Shown in pieces: positions 45,030-53,499 of a stretch of DNA of 64,000 nt. The position numbers and the translations under genes are program-made. The stretch is from Akkermansia muciniphila (lineage in GTDB: Bacteria; Verrucomicrobiota; Verrucomicrobiia; Verrucomicrobiales; Akkermansiaceae): NCBI GenBank assembly GCA_945888515.1, contig CAMDAD010000006.1:62001-126000 (forward strand), in the 5' to 3' direction. The notes under the pieces were generated by a model. That model made no database searches and had not been told where the DNA came from. It worked only from the letters and a program-made list of their open reading frames with translations. Positions within the stretch are counted from its first letter, which is position 1, and every line of letters starts with the position of its first letter.

Positions 45030-46505
45030 TTACTGCGGGCGAGTGCTGGAATTGGTTTTCGCCTTTGCCAGTTCACTGGCGAGGCGCTTGCCGGTAGCCG
45101 TCTCGGTGGCATAAAGATTTTTCGTTTCACCAGGATCTTTTGTGAGATCGTAGAGTGCAGGTTTGGCGGGAGCGTTCGGATCTTTTTTGCCAGCCGCTTT
45201 CCAGCCATCGGCCAAGGCGAGATTCGGTAAATACTTGTATTGGGGAGTCCGAATCGTAAGAGAGCCCGTGCCACTCATGAGAATAAGATTTTCACGCTTG
45301 GGTGCTGTCTTTTCGCCAAGCAGCGAGGGAAGGAGATTGAAGCTATCGGGTAAGGCATCCTTCGGCACAGCGACTTGGGCAGCGGCACAGATCGTGGCGG
45401 GGATATCGATCGTGGAGACTAAATCTTCCGATACTCCCGACTGGATGCGCGCGGGCCAGCGCACGATGAAGGGTACGCGATGGCCGCCTTCCCAGAGTTG
45501 CGATTTGACTCCTCTGAAAGGTCCGTTAGGCTTGTGCCCACTTTCGGCGCTGACATAAGCGCCGTTATCACTGCTATAGATGATGAGCGTGTCTTTGGCG
45601 AGGTTGAGGCGATCGAGGGTAGTGAGAATTTCGCCGATGGAGGCATCGAGTTCCTGGAGCATGTCCGCGCGTTTGCTGAGACCGCTGGTTCCCTCGAAGC
45701 GGGGACCTGGAATGACGGGGGCGTGAACATCGTGAGGTGTGAAGAGCAGGAAAAAGTTTTTCTCTTTGTTGCGCTCGATGAATTGCAGGCACTCGCGGGT
45801 GAAGGTATCGGCGATCTCTGTATCCTTCCACCAAGCGGATTTCCCGCCCTTACTCCAACCAATGCGATTGCGTCCGGCAGCATAGGGAGTCATGCCTTGT
45901 TTTTTCGCTTCTTCTTCGTTGTAAGTGTAAAAAAGCGGGTCGCTGGGATCGAGATTGAGCACCTTGTGATCGCGCACCAACACGGTGGGAATTCGGTCAT
46001 TCGTAGCGGGAAATCCAAAAAACTCGTGGAAGCCGATTTCCAAGGGACCGGGGCGGAGTTCTTGATTGTAATTCGGCCGAGTGAGGCCGAAGCCGAGATG
46101 CCACTTGCCGATGATTGCGTTCTGGTAGCCCGCCTGTTTCAGTAAACTGGGTGCATTGACCATATTGGTGGGAATGAGCAAAGGAGAGTCCCCATTGGCG
46201 ACACCTTTGTTCAGACCGCTGCCTTCGCGGCGCCACGAATACTGACCGGTGATCATCGAGTAGCGAGTGGGCGTGCAGCATGCCGCAGATGCATGGCTAT
46301 TGGCGAAGCGCTGTCCCTCGCGAGCGAGGCGGTCAATGTTAGGCGTTTTGACTTTGGTGGCTCCGTAACACCCAGCATCTCCCCAGCCCACGTCATCGGC
46401 GAGGATGACAATGATGTTGGGAGTCTTGGGCTCGGCGTTTTCCTGCGCGTGAAGAATCATAGCGTGGCAAAAGAGCAGGATGATGCAAGGGATCGGATTT
46501 TTCAT
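45030..46505 (-). CDS. Secreted arylsulfatase-type sulfatase (third gene of sulfatase operon)
   Basis: 491 residues with signal peptide MKNPIPCIILLFCHAMILHA. Metal-binding start NIIVILADDVGWGDAGCYG (DD at 37-38), the formylglycine motif CTPTR (Cys77 to Arg81), the GKWHLG block and FLLFTPHDVHAPVIPGPRF. Type I sulfatases remove sulfate from sugars; the Cys form needs conversion to formylglycine by a maturase not found in this window. It lies 57 bases after the sulfatase at 46563, so the three probably act in sequence on one sulfated polysaccharide. Confidence 0.93.
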   Translation of the reverse strand: MKNPIPCIILLFCHAMILHAQENAEPKTPNIIVILADDVGWGDAGCYGATKVKTPNIDRLAREGQRFANSHASAACCTPTRYSMITGQYSWRREGSGLNKGVANGDSPLLIPTNMVNAPSLLKQAGYQNAIIGKWHLGFGLTRPNYNQELRPGPLEIGFHEFFGFPATNDRIPTVLVRDHKVLNLDPSDPLFYTYNEEEAKKQGMTPYAAGRNRIGWSKGGKSAWWKDTEIADTFTRECLQFIERNKEKNFFLLFTPHDVHAPVIPGPRFEGTSGLSKRADMLQELDASIGEILTTLDRLNLAKDTLIIYSSDNGAYVSAESGHKPNGPFRGVKSQLWEGGHRVPFIVRWPARIQSGVSEDLVSTIDIPATICAAAQVAVPKDALPDSFNLLPSLLGEKTAPKRENLILMSGTGSLTIRTPQYKYLPNLALADGWKAAGKKDPNAPAKPALYDLTKDPGETKNLYATETATGKRLASELAKAKTNSSTRPQ

Positions 46506-46562
46506 AACGAGGTGCTATTTGGAATGGCAGCAGAATGATGTGAGGGGGCGATAGGATGTTGA

Positions 46563-47948
46563 TTATTTTTTCTGTTTAGACCGAGAGTTTTTCTCAGACT
46601 TTTTGACCATGTTGATGGGCTTGTCGTTTTTCATGATAGCACCGGGAGTGCTGCGGCCGTCGTCGATGAGTTTCTGCATGAGCGTGGTGAGGCGCTTGAC
46701 GATTTCGGGGTGAGCCTCGGCCACGTTGGTGGCTTCGCTCAGGTCGTTTTGCAGGTGGTAGAGTTCGCGTTTTTCCGTGCTCGCAAAAATCAATTTCCAA
46801 GGACCCTGGCGGAGGGAGAGTGTGCCTTTTGCATCTTGATGGATGATGGAATCGCGCACTGGTGACGTGGCGGTGCCAAGAAGATGGGGTAGGATACTGA
46901 AGCTGTCTTCGCCCGCATTCTCGGGCAGTGTTGCGCCGGTGATCTCTGCCGTGGTAGCGATGAAATCGGTGAGGCATATCGTGTGATCGCACACGGAACC
47001 CGCTTTGATTTTTCCGGGCCATCGGACGAGAAATGGCACGCGATGACCGCCCTCGTAAATTTGAGATTTGGATCCGCGCAAGGGCGGATAAGGTCGATCG
47101 GCGGCGCCGTTATCGGCACTGACGATGATGAGCGTGTTTTCCGTGAGCTTCTGGCGATCTATCGCTTCCAGCACCTGACCGAGCATGTAGTCGCCTTGAT
47201 AGATCCAGTCGCCATAAATGCTTTCTTTTCCCGTGACGCCGCTTTTGCCGATGAACTCCGGCGCGGGAACGACAGGCGTGTGTGGTGGGCAGAGCGGCAG
47301 ATACAGAAAAAAGGGTTTTTCCGTACGCGCGGGATCGTTGAGAAACTCCACTGCTGTTTGAGCGAGGAGTGGTTGGTTTTCCACTTCCTTGACATGTTGT
47401 ACGACCTTGTTTTGTTCGATGACCGTGCCGATGTTGCGCGCGTGGGTGAAGCCCTTGAAATAATCGAAGCCAACGGCGTTCGGGCTGCTGACGAGCGTGG
47501 TGCCGACGGGGATGGTGTTCTCGTTGCCCGGTTTGCCATTCCAGTTCATGCCGAGATGCCATTTGCCGATGCAGGCGGTGTCATAGCCTTGCTGTTTCAA
47601 CAAGGAGGCAACCGTGACGCGAGTGGGTGCTATGATCGGAGGAGAATAAGTGGTGAGCACACCATACTGTCCGATACGCGAGGGATAGCGCCCTGTGAGA
47701 AGACCGTAGCGGGTGGGTGTACAAACGGACGAAGGTGAGTGAGCGTCGGTGAAACGCATGCCCTCCTTGGCGACACGATCGATGTTTGGCGTTTTGAACT
47801 CGGTGCCATCGCGGTAGCATTTCGGCTGGCCATATCCCATGTCATCGAACAACACAAAAATGATGTTCGGTTTGGCAGCGGGTAGCTCGGCGGCGCTGAG
47901 AGCAGATGCGAATAAAACGAATAACAGGTGAAATGTAGCCAGTTTCAT
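46563..47948 (-). CDS. Secreted sulfatase (second gene of sulfatase operon)
   Basis: 461 residues: signal peptide MKLATFHLLFVLFASALSAA, metal site FVLFDDMGYG (DD at 35-36), formylglycine motif CTPTR (Cys76 to Arg80), GKWHLGMNW and LYLPLCPPHTPVVPAPEF. Its start codon overlaps the stop of the first sulfatase as ATGA. It is similar to, but not a recent duplicate of, the sulfatase at 45030 (same motif, different surrounding residues). A basic Lys-rich C-terminus (KKSEKNSRSKQKK) is unusual for an exported enzyme and may bind anionic substrates. Confidence 0.93.
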   Translation of the reverse strand: MKLATFHLLFVLFASALSAAELPAAKPNIIFVLFDDMGYGQPKCYRDGTEFKTPNIDRVAKEGMRFTDAHSPSSVCTPTRYGLLTGRYPSRIGQYGVLTTYSPPIIAPTRVTVASLLKQQGYDTACIGKWHLGMNWNGKPGNENTIPVGTTLVSSPNAVGFDYFKGFTHARNIGTVIEQNKVVQHVKEVENQPLLAQTAVEFLNDPARTEKPFFLYLPLCPPHTPVVPAPEFIGKSGVTGKESIYGDWIYQGDYMLGQVLEAIDRQKLTENTLIIVSADNGAADRPYPPLRGSKSQIYEGGHRVPFLVRWPGKIKAGSVCDHTICLTDFIATTAEITGATLPENAGEDSFSILPHLLGTATSPVRDSIIHQDAKGTLSLRQGPWKLIFASTEKRELYHLQNDLSEATNVAEAHPEIVKRLTTLMQKLIDDGRSTPGAIMKNDKPINMVKKSEKNSRSKQKK

Positions 47949-49336
47949 AGTTGAGGCTTGGGAATCGTTTGCAGTTTGATGGTGAGTTTTTTGAGGATCT
48001 CAGGATGCTTGTTAGAGACGTCGTGCAGTTCTTCAGGGTCGGTTGTGTGATTGTAGAGCTCGGTCTTGCCATCGCTCCAGTGGGTGAATCGCCAATCGTG
48101 AGTTCGCACACTTTGTCCGTAGAGTTTTTGTCCGCGGGTGACGAGAGTGAAGGCGCACTCTTTGATGGATTCAGCGGGGTTTTCCAAAATAGGGCGCAGA
48201 CTTTTGCCGGCGAGTTCGTGCGGTGAGTTGAATCCACAGAAGTCGACGATTGTGGGGTAAAGATCGATAAACTCTACCAACGACTGCGTGACCTGCGCGC
48301 CCTTCATGCCGGGGGCGGCGATGAGGAGAGGTGCGCGGCAGGAGCGCTCGAAGAGGGTATTTTTATTCCACCACTTGCGCTCGCCGGTATGGTAGCCGTG
48401 GTCGCCAACGAAGATGACAATCGTTTTGTCCCAGAGTTTATTTTTATCTAACACATCGAGCACGCGTCCGAGCTGGGCATCCATGAAACTCGTTCCGGCA
48501 CAGTAAGCGCGGAAGAGCTCCCGCCACTCAGCTTCGGTGAACTTGCCAAATGCTGCGCCGAGCTCGCCGAAGCCTACGGCCTCTTTACGCACGGGACTGG
48601 TGCCTGCAGGATCGTGCCAGGGATCGATCGATTCGAGTGGATAGAGATCGAAGTATTTTTTCGGCGCGATGAAGGGATCATGCGGCTTCATGAAACCGCA
48701 GCCGATAAACCACGGAGTATCGCCCAGTTTCTCGATCATCGCCACGGTGGACGCTGCGATTTGCCCATCGGGTTGGTCGTCATCGTGGCCCGCTGCCGCG
48801 CCCCATTCGCACCACTTCAGCTGCTCGCCGGTGACATTCCGACCGGCGAGCATTTGTTTGCCAACTTTCGTGGCCTCGTAGGCTTGGGCGCTGTGCCATG
48901 ATTTTCCGGCATCCATCCACTGTTGCTTTTCTGAGTCATTCTTTCCGCCCAAGTGAAAAATTTTCCCAAACGCATGGGATTGCCGGCCGTTGTTTTTGCA
49001 GAGCTGCGGCAGGGTGATGAGATCGGGCCGCTTCTGGCGAAAGAACGTATTGTTCTCGACGACGCCCGTTTGCTCTGGCCGCAGACCTGTGAGCAGCGAG
49101 GTACGACTGGCATTGCAGACGGGATATTGCACATAGGCTCGCTCGAAGCTGGTGCCACGTGTGCGGAGCCGATCGAGGTTCGGCGTCTTAACGACATTCC
49201 GGTCAAACGCACCGCCAAAGTCGCGAAAGTCATCGGCCATGATGAGGAGAACATTGATTCGTTCCGCGGAATGCAGTCGAGCGAGCGGCAGCAAAAAAAC
49301 GAGGAGGATCAGTGGGTATCGAACGAGTTTTTTCAT
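47945..49336 (-). CDS. Secreted iduronate-2-sulfatase-like sulfatase (first gene of operon)
   Basis: 463 residues with a signal peptide (MKKLVRYPLILLVFLLPLAR). Metal site LLIMADDFRDFGGAF (DD at 35-36) and formylglycine motif CNASR (Cys74 to Arg78), the Ala-Ser variant typical of iduronate-2-sulfatase and related S1 subfamilies. FIGCGFMKPHDPFIAPKKYF and VGDHGYHTGERKWWNKNTLF are family segments. First gene of the operon; starts 102 bases from the divergent lexA gene, so both promoters share this gap. Confidence 0.93.
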   Translation of the reverse strand: MKKLVRYPLILLVFLLPLARLHSAERINVLLIMADDFRDFGGAFDRNVVKTPNLDRLRTRGTSFERAYVQYPVCNASRTSLLTGLRPEQTGVVENNTFFRQKRPDLITLPQLCKNNGRQSHAFGKIFHLGGKNDSEKQQWMDAGKSWHSAQAYEATKVGKQMLAGRNVTGEQLKWCEWGAAAGHDDDQPDGQIAASTVAMIEKLGDTPWFIGCGFMKPHDPFIAPKKYFDLYPLESIDPWHDPAGTSPVRKEAVGFGELGAAFGKFTEAEWRELFRAYCAGTSFMDAQLGRVLDVLDKNKLWDKTIVIFVGDHGYHTGERKWWNKNTLFERSCRAPLLIAAPGMKGAQVTQSLVEFIDLYPTIVDFCGFNSPHELAGKSLRPILENPAESIKECAFTLVTRGQKLYGQSVRTHDWRFTHWSDGKTELYNHTTDPEELHDVSNKHPEILKKLTIKLQTIPKPQL

Positions 49337-49413
49337 CAGTCATGTGTGCTTGTAGCCAACGGTCGAACATTATTTTCATATTTTTTCTTGTCAGGACAGT
49401 TAAAATACGATTT

Positions 49414-49427
49414 TGTTCTCTCGAACA
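49414..49427. promoter_or_regulatory. LexA operator upstream of lexA
   Basis: TGTTC-TCTC-GAACA is an exact TGTTC-N4-GAACA palindrome 11 bases before the lexA ATG. To my recollection this form has been reported for verrucomicrobial LexA. It sits between lexA and the divergent sulfatase operon; the AT-rich TAAAAT at 49401-49406 just beyond it could be a -10 element. Confidence 0.75.
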
Positions 49428-49438
49428 CTGTTCATCAG

Positions 49439-50056
49439 ATGAGCTCGATCAACCTAACCACACGCCAGCAAGAGATCCTTGAGTATCTCAAATCGTCGCA
49501 GCGCAAGACCGGCATCATGCCCTCAACGCGGGAACTCCAGCATTATTTTGGCTTCGCAAGTCAGACAGCGGCGATGAGCCACTTGCGCGCTTTGGAAAAA
49601 AAAGGTGCCATCCAACGCTTGCCGGGCAAGGCTAGGGCGGTGGCATTTCCAGATGAACTCGATCGCGAGGAAATTATCGATATCCCGATCTATGGTCGCA
49701 TCGCGGCTGGTTACGGTGATGACACTTCGCCAGAAAAAGAAGGATGCCTATCGATCGATATCCGCTCTCTGGGCATTCAGCGCTCGGCTCGGACCTTTGC
49801 CCTGAAAGTGCGTGGGGAATCGATGGTGGACGCGCATATTTGCGATGGCGATGTCGTCATTATGGAGTTCCGTGAACCGCGCAATGGCGATGTCGTCGCG
49901 GCCCTGATCGACGGCGAAACCACCCTGAAGCGCTACGTTGTGGAAAACGGCAAGCCATTCCTCCATGCCGAAAACAAAAATTTCCCGGATCTGATTCCCG
50001 CACGGGAGTTGATCGTGCAGGGCGTCTTGGTGGCTCTGTTACGGCAGGCTGCCTAG
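49439..50056 (+). CDS. lexA: SOS-response repressor LexA
   Basis: 205 residues from the ATG at 49439 (MSSINLTTRQQEILEYLKSS), which matches the family start although the frame stays open upstream. Winged-helix DNA-binding domain (MPSTRELQHYFGFASQTAAM, residues 27-46), cleavage site Ala90-Gly91 (RIAAGYGD), and the Ser/Lys dyad Ser128 (VRGESMVDAHICDGD) and Lys164 (TTLKRYV). After DNA damage RecA* triggers self-cleavage and derepression. An exact TGTTC-N4-GAACA operator precedes the gene, consistent with autoregulation. Confidence 0.95.
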   Translation: MSSINLTTRQQEILEYLKSSQRKTGIMPSTRELQHYFGFASQTAAMSHLRALEKKGAIQRLPGKARAVAFPDELDREEIIDIPIYGRIAAGYGDDTSPEKEGCLSIDIRSLGIQRSARTFALKVRGESMVDAHICDGDVVIMEFREPRNGDVVAALIDGETTLKRYVVENGKPFLHAENKNFPDLIPARELIVQGVLVALLRQAA

Positions 50057-50245
50057 AAATAAACGCCGTATTTCATCATTGCATGACGATGATGGAGCCG
50101 ACGTAATCGTAGATTTCTTTTCGCACCTGTTGGTAAGAGCGAGGCTTGGTTACGGGCGATTTTTTGCTGATGCCACCTCTTCTGTGTCTAGACTCACGCC
50201 AAAGGGACTGCCAAAGGTTTCCCGCAAAAAGCTATGATCGGGACA

Positions 50246-50281
50246 CAAAAAAGCAGACCTCCCCGTGTCGGGAAGGTCTGC
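50246..50281 (-). terminator. Rho-independent terminator of the micro-lipoprotein genes
   Basis: GCAGACCT (50253-50260) pairs with AGGTCTGC (50274-50281) and an inner CCCG/CGGG extends the stem; on the minus strand it is followed by TTTTTT. Confidence 0.82.
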
Positions 50282-50296
50282 GTTTCGGAGAAACCA

Positions 50297-50455
50297 TTAT
50301 TTCTCGTAGCTCACTACAGGAGCGGCGGGGAACTCGCGGAACTTAGGCAAGCGTTTCAAGCCGGGAGCTTTGGAGTCGCTAGTGCAGCAAATGCAGCAGG
50401 AACTGGAGATCATGGCGGTAGCTGCCAAGGCGATGAATGTCAGGGTGCGGATCAT
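50297..50455 (-). CDS. Micro-lipoprotein, 52 residues, Cys-rich
   Basis: MIRTLTFIALAATAMISSSC then CICCTSDSKAPGLKRLPKF and REFPAAPVVSYEK. A signal-peptide-like start ends in SSSCCICC, where one Cys could be lipidated and the others may form disulfides or bind metal. The C-terminal half is basic then Pro-rich. The gene lies between another micro-lipoprotein gene and a strong terminator on the same strand, so it is very probably expressed. No family recognised. Confidence 0.68.
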   Translation of the reverse strand: MIRTLTFIALAATAMISSSCCICCTSDSKAPGLKRLPKFREFPAAPVVSYEK

Positions 50456-50493
50456 GTTGGTAGTGTTTTTTGGTTAGTGAACAAAAGGGAAGA

Positions 50494-50616
50494 TTAGGCT
50501 TTGGGGGCTTGGTATGTGGGCTGAGGCGGAGCTTCCACCGATTTGCTCGCACAACAGGATGTCAATACTCCCAAAGGGAAGAGCGCGACAAGTAAGAGTA
50601 AGAGCAATTTCCTCAT
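50494..50616 (-). CDS. Micro-lipoprotein, 40 residues
   Basis: MRKLLLLLLVALFPLGVLTS then CCASKSVEAPPQPTYQAPKA. The hydrophobic start with lipobox-like LTSC makes it a likely lipoprotein of only about 20 mature residues, in size like entericidin-type peptides. It precedes the 52-residue gene by 38 bases on the same strand, and both end in Pro/Lys-rich tails, suggesting a related pair. A possible promoter (TTGCAC, 16-base spacer, TAGTTT) lies upstream on the minus strand near 50654-50681. Confidence 0.65.
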   Translation of the reverse strand: MRKLLLLLLVALFPLGVLTSCCASKSVEAPPQPTYQAPKA

Positions 50617-51006
50617 GATAACAATTTCACCCGCAACGGGCTGAACGAAAAACTAGCCATCTCGCGGTGCAGTGCAAGGCAAAAAACAACAAGCTGCTGG
50701 AAAAGTGAGAAACGACCGTTTCATCGAGAAGGAAAATCGAGGAGTCCCCGATCGCTCGCCTGTAACACTTGACCCATTCGGACCGAAAGCGAGGCCAATG
50801 TCCACGTTACCCTTCCGATGAGCGGCCTCATCGGTCATCTGACCGCATCAGTCTGCGCCCATTCCCTAAGCATTCTTTCCGCATGGGACTTACGATGGTT
50901 TCCGTCATCGTGCGCGTGAAACAATCCCACGATTGCGCCTGCGCGCGATGGCCATGCCGGAGTTTCTCATTGCCCTGCTGTGGGCTGAGGCCTACTTTGT
51001 CCCATC
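50617..51006. other. Intergenic region, no gene seen
   Basis: About 390 bases between the divergent micro-lipoprotein genes and the oxidoreductase at 51007. The open frames here (for example 50769-51260 plus) have no start or protein-like composition. It presumably holds the two divergent promoters; nothing else was recognised. Confidence 0.4.
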
Positions 51007-52092
51007 ATGCAACGCAGACCATTTCTCCAAACATTGTGCGGAGCATCGCTCGCCACCGCTTTTGCACCAGCGCAGGAAACTCCGAAAAAACTCGGCTGGG
51101 CTCTCGTCGGGCTCGGCTCTTTAAGCACCAACCAAATCGCTCCGGCTTTGGCCAAAACAACGAACGCGCGTCTCGCCGGAGTCGTGACGGGAAGCCCCGA
51201 AAAAGGCAGGCAGTGGAGCGAAACACATGGCTTCGATGCCAGCCATATTTACAGCTATGAAAACTTTGATCGGATCATCGATGACGCCGACGTCGATGTC
51301 GTGTATGTCGTCTTGCCGAACTCGATGCATCGTGAATACGTCGAGCGCGCCGCGAAAGCGGGTAAGCATGTGTTTTGCGAAAAGCCGATGGCGAACACCC
51401 CCGACGATTGCCGCAAGATGATCGAAGCGTGCACTGCAGCCAAAAAAATGTTAGGAGTGGGTTATCGTTGTCAGTTCGAGCCCCATCATCGCGAGGCGAT
51501 GCGCCTAGCGAAAGAAAAAGTATTTGGTGAAGTGATGCACATCCAAGCCAATTTCGGATTCCAGATCGGTAACCCGAAGCAATGGCGACTGCGAAAAGCC
51601 CTCGCGGGCGGCGGGGCCTTGATGGATGTCGGCATTTATGCCCTGCAAGCGTGCCGCTATCTCATGGGCGAGGAGCCAGTCGAGGTGTCGGCGATCGAGA
51701 CAAAAACGGATCCCGTCAAATTTGCTGAGGTTGATGAAACGATCAATTGGCAGATGAAGTTTGCTTCAGGACGCAGCGCGCAGTGCACTACCACGTACCT
51801 TTTCAACGGCTACAACGATTTTACGGCCGTTTGTCAACGTGGCAAATTCGGGTTGGAACCAGCATTCGGATATTCCGGCTTGAAATTGTTTTGCAGCGGT
51901 GGAAAAAACCATCTCGACATCCCAAACGTAGATCATTTCCAGTTAGAAATCGAGGCCTTTTCCCAAGCCATCATCGAGGGCAAAGAGTTCACTCCCTCGG
52001 GTGAAGAAGGCCTACGTGACTTACTAGTCATTGACGCCATCTATCGCTCGATTCACAGTGGAAAAGTAGAAAAAGTAGCTACATTGTCATAA
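51007..52092 (+). CDS. Tat-exported Gfo/Idh/MocA oxidoreductase (GFOR-like)
   Basis: 361 residues. Signal-type N-terminus MQRRPFLQTLCGASLATAFA with twin Arg, Rossmann motif WALVGLGSLSTNQIAP, catalytic EKP in VFCEKPMANTPDDCRKMIEA and the C-domain segment GGGALMDVGIYALQACRYLM. Its layout is closer to glucose-fructose oxidoreductase-type enzymes than the paralogue at 14801. It would oxidise a sugar in the periplasm using tightly bound NADP. No partner genes are in the operon. Confidence 0.92.
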   Translation: MQRRPFLQTLCGASLATAFAPAQETPKKLGWALVGLGSLSTNQIAPALAKTTNARLAGVVTGSPEKGRQWSETHGFDASHIYSYENFDRIIDDADVDVVYVVLPNSMHREYVERAAKAGKHVFCEKPMANTPDDCRKMIEACTAAKKMLGVGYRCQFEPHHREAMRLAKEKVFGEVMHIQANFGFQIGNPKQWRLRKALAGGGALMDVGIYALQACRYLMGEEPVEVSAIETKTDPVKFAEVDETINWQMKFASGRSAQCTTTYLFNGYNDFTAVCQRGKFGLEPAFGYSGLKLFCSGGKNHLDIPNVDHFQLEIEAFSQAIIEGKEFTPSGEEGLRDLLVIDAIYRSIHSGKVEKVATLS

Positions 52093-52198
52093 AACGATGA
52101 TTCGCTTTTTACGACTTATGTGTCTATGTCGAATAAACTGATCGCATCATGAAATGACGACGCATTCCGTGACATGACCGTCGTAACTTGTGATACAT

Positions 52199-53356
52199 TT
52201 ATTTCTTGGCGAGCGCCGCGGTGATGGTGTGGAAGGCTGGTTTGGGCTTGGCCTCGCGGTCGAAGAGAAGTCCGTGGTTGACTCGCACCCATGGCCATTG
52301 ATTCAGCCAGCTGTGTCGGTCGCTGATGCCCCAGACCGTAACGCGATCCATGTGCTTGCGGTTGGCCAATACGGCATCCATCACTTCGCGATAGACCGCT
52401 GCCTGCTTGGCAAGAATTTCCTCAGGGCAACCATTCGCGTAGGGGTCTTGCTGGTTCGCTTTCTCGCGGGTTTTTGGGTTCCAATGCAGAGCGCGCGGAA
52501 TGACATCGACGTCGAGCTCGGTCAGCGCGCATCGAAATCCTTCCGCCGCAAACTGCTGGATCATGTTGTCGAGGTTAGCGGCGGCTTTATCACCGAGTTC
52601 GAGGTGGCTTTGGCTGCCTACGACATCGACCTTACAGCCCTTGTCGCGCAACTTGCGCACAAAAGCGAGAATGGCCTTGAGACGATCGGGACGTTCGACT
52701 GCAAAATCATTGTAGGTGAGCTTTGCCTTCGGATCGATTTCAGCCGCCATTTTGAAGAGTCGCTCTGGGTAATCGGCTCCCAAGATTCGCGTGAGGTCTG
52801 TCTCGCGATAGCCAGGCGCGGGGACTTCGATGAACTCATTGAGCACGTCCCATGAATCCATGCGCCCCGCATAGCGCCCGAGAAGTTTTTGTGCATGCTC
52901 TTCGATTCGTTTCCAAACGAGCTTGGTATCTGCTTCTTTTTCGCCGTCCTTAAAAAGCCAGGCAGGGTAGTTTCCATCGCGGTTGAAAAGGAGCGTGTGT
53001 CCCACAACTTTCTGCTGATGTTTGGTGGCGAAATCGACCAGTCGATCCGCCGCTTCGAAACGGTAAACACCTTCTTTGGGGCAGAGATATTGCCACTTCA
53101 TGCAGTTCTCGGGAGTAACGCTATCGAACTGGGTGGTGAGAATGTTCATCTCCTCAGGAGTGTAGAGCGTATCGAATTTCGTCTGCACGGAGGTTCCCAT
53201 CAAGGGCCTGCCCTCAGCGAGTATGCGCAGCGAGGCATGCGTGGTCTCTTGCGCTGAAGATCGATGTGAAGTGAGCAGGAAAGCGCTTGCGGAAGCTCCA
53301 CAGAGAAAACTCCTGCGGGTGAGTGGACGGGAAACAGGTAGGTTGTTGTCTTTCAT
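52199..53356 (-). CDS. GH10 endo-xylanase-like enzyme, Tat-exported
   Basis: 385 residues with a Tat signal (TRRSFLCGASASAFLLTS). The TIM-barrel of GH10 is visible: FDSVTPENCMKWQYLCP near residues 77-93, acid/base Glu174 in WDVLNEF, nucleophile Glu280 in ALTELDVD and GISDRHSWL near the end. The usual HTLVWH segment is replaced by HTLLFNRDGNYPAWL, so one conserved substrate-binding Trp-His pair is missing; substrate may differ from plain xylan. The gene is alone on the minus strand between two unrelated units. Confidence 0.9.
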   Translation of the reverse strand: MKDNNLPVSRPLTRRSFLCGASASAFLLTSHRSSAQETTHASLRILAEGRPLMGTSVQTKFDTLYTPEEMNILTTQFDSVTPENCMKWQYLCPKEGVYRFEAADRLVDFATKHQQKVVGHTLLFNRDGNYPAWLFKDGEKEADTKLVWKRIEEHAQKLLGRYAGRMDSWDVLNEFIEVPAPGYRETDLTRILGADYPERLFKMAAEIDPKAKLTYNDFAVERPDRLKAILAFVRKLRDKGCKVDVVGSQSHLELGDKAAANLDNMIQQFAAEGFRCALTELDVDVIPRALHWNPKTREKANQQDPYANGCPEEILAKQAAVYREVMDAVLANRKHMDRVTVWGISDRHSWLNQWPWVRVNHGLLFDREAKPKPAFHTITAALAKK

Positions 53357-53499
53357 AAAGTTGATAGAGGATAGCTGACCACTTGCTACGCATCAGCACA
53401 GATCCACTGAGATCGCCGAGGACAATTCCTCTAAAGATTGGCGGCGGAAGCAAGAATAGATCGTCATTTTTACGTGCGATAAAAACGTTTCTTCCGAAG

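Noticed and set aside
48953-49438. Extension of the lexA frame 162 codons upstream
   Set aside because: It runs through the LexA operator and antisense to the sulfatase gene; the family start is at 49439.
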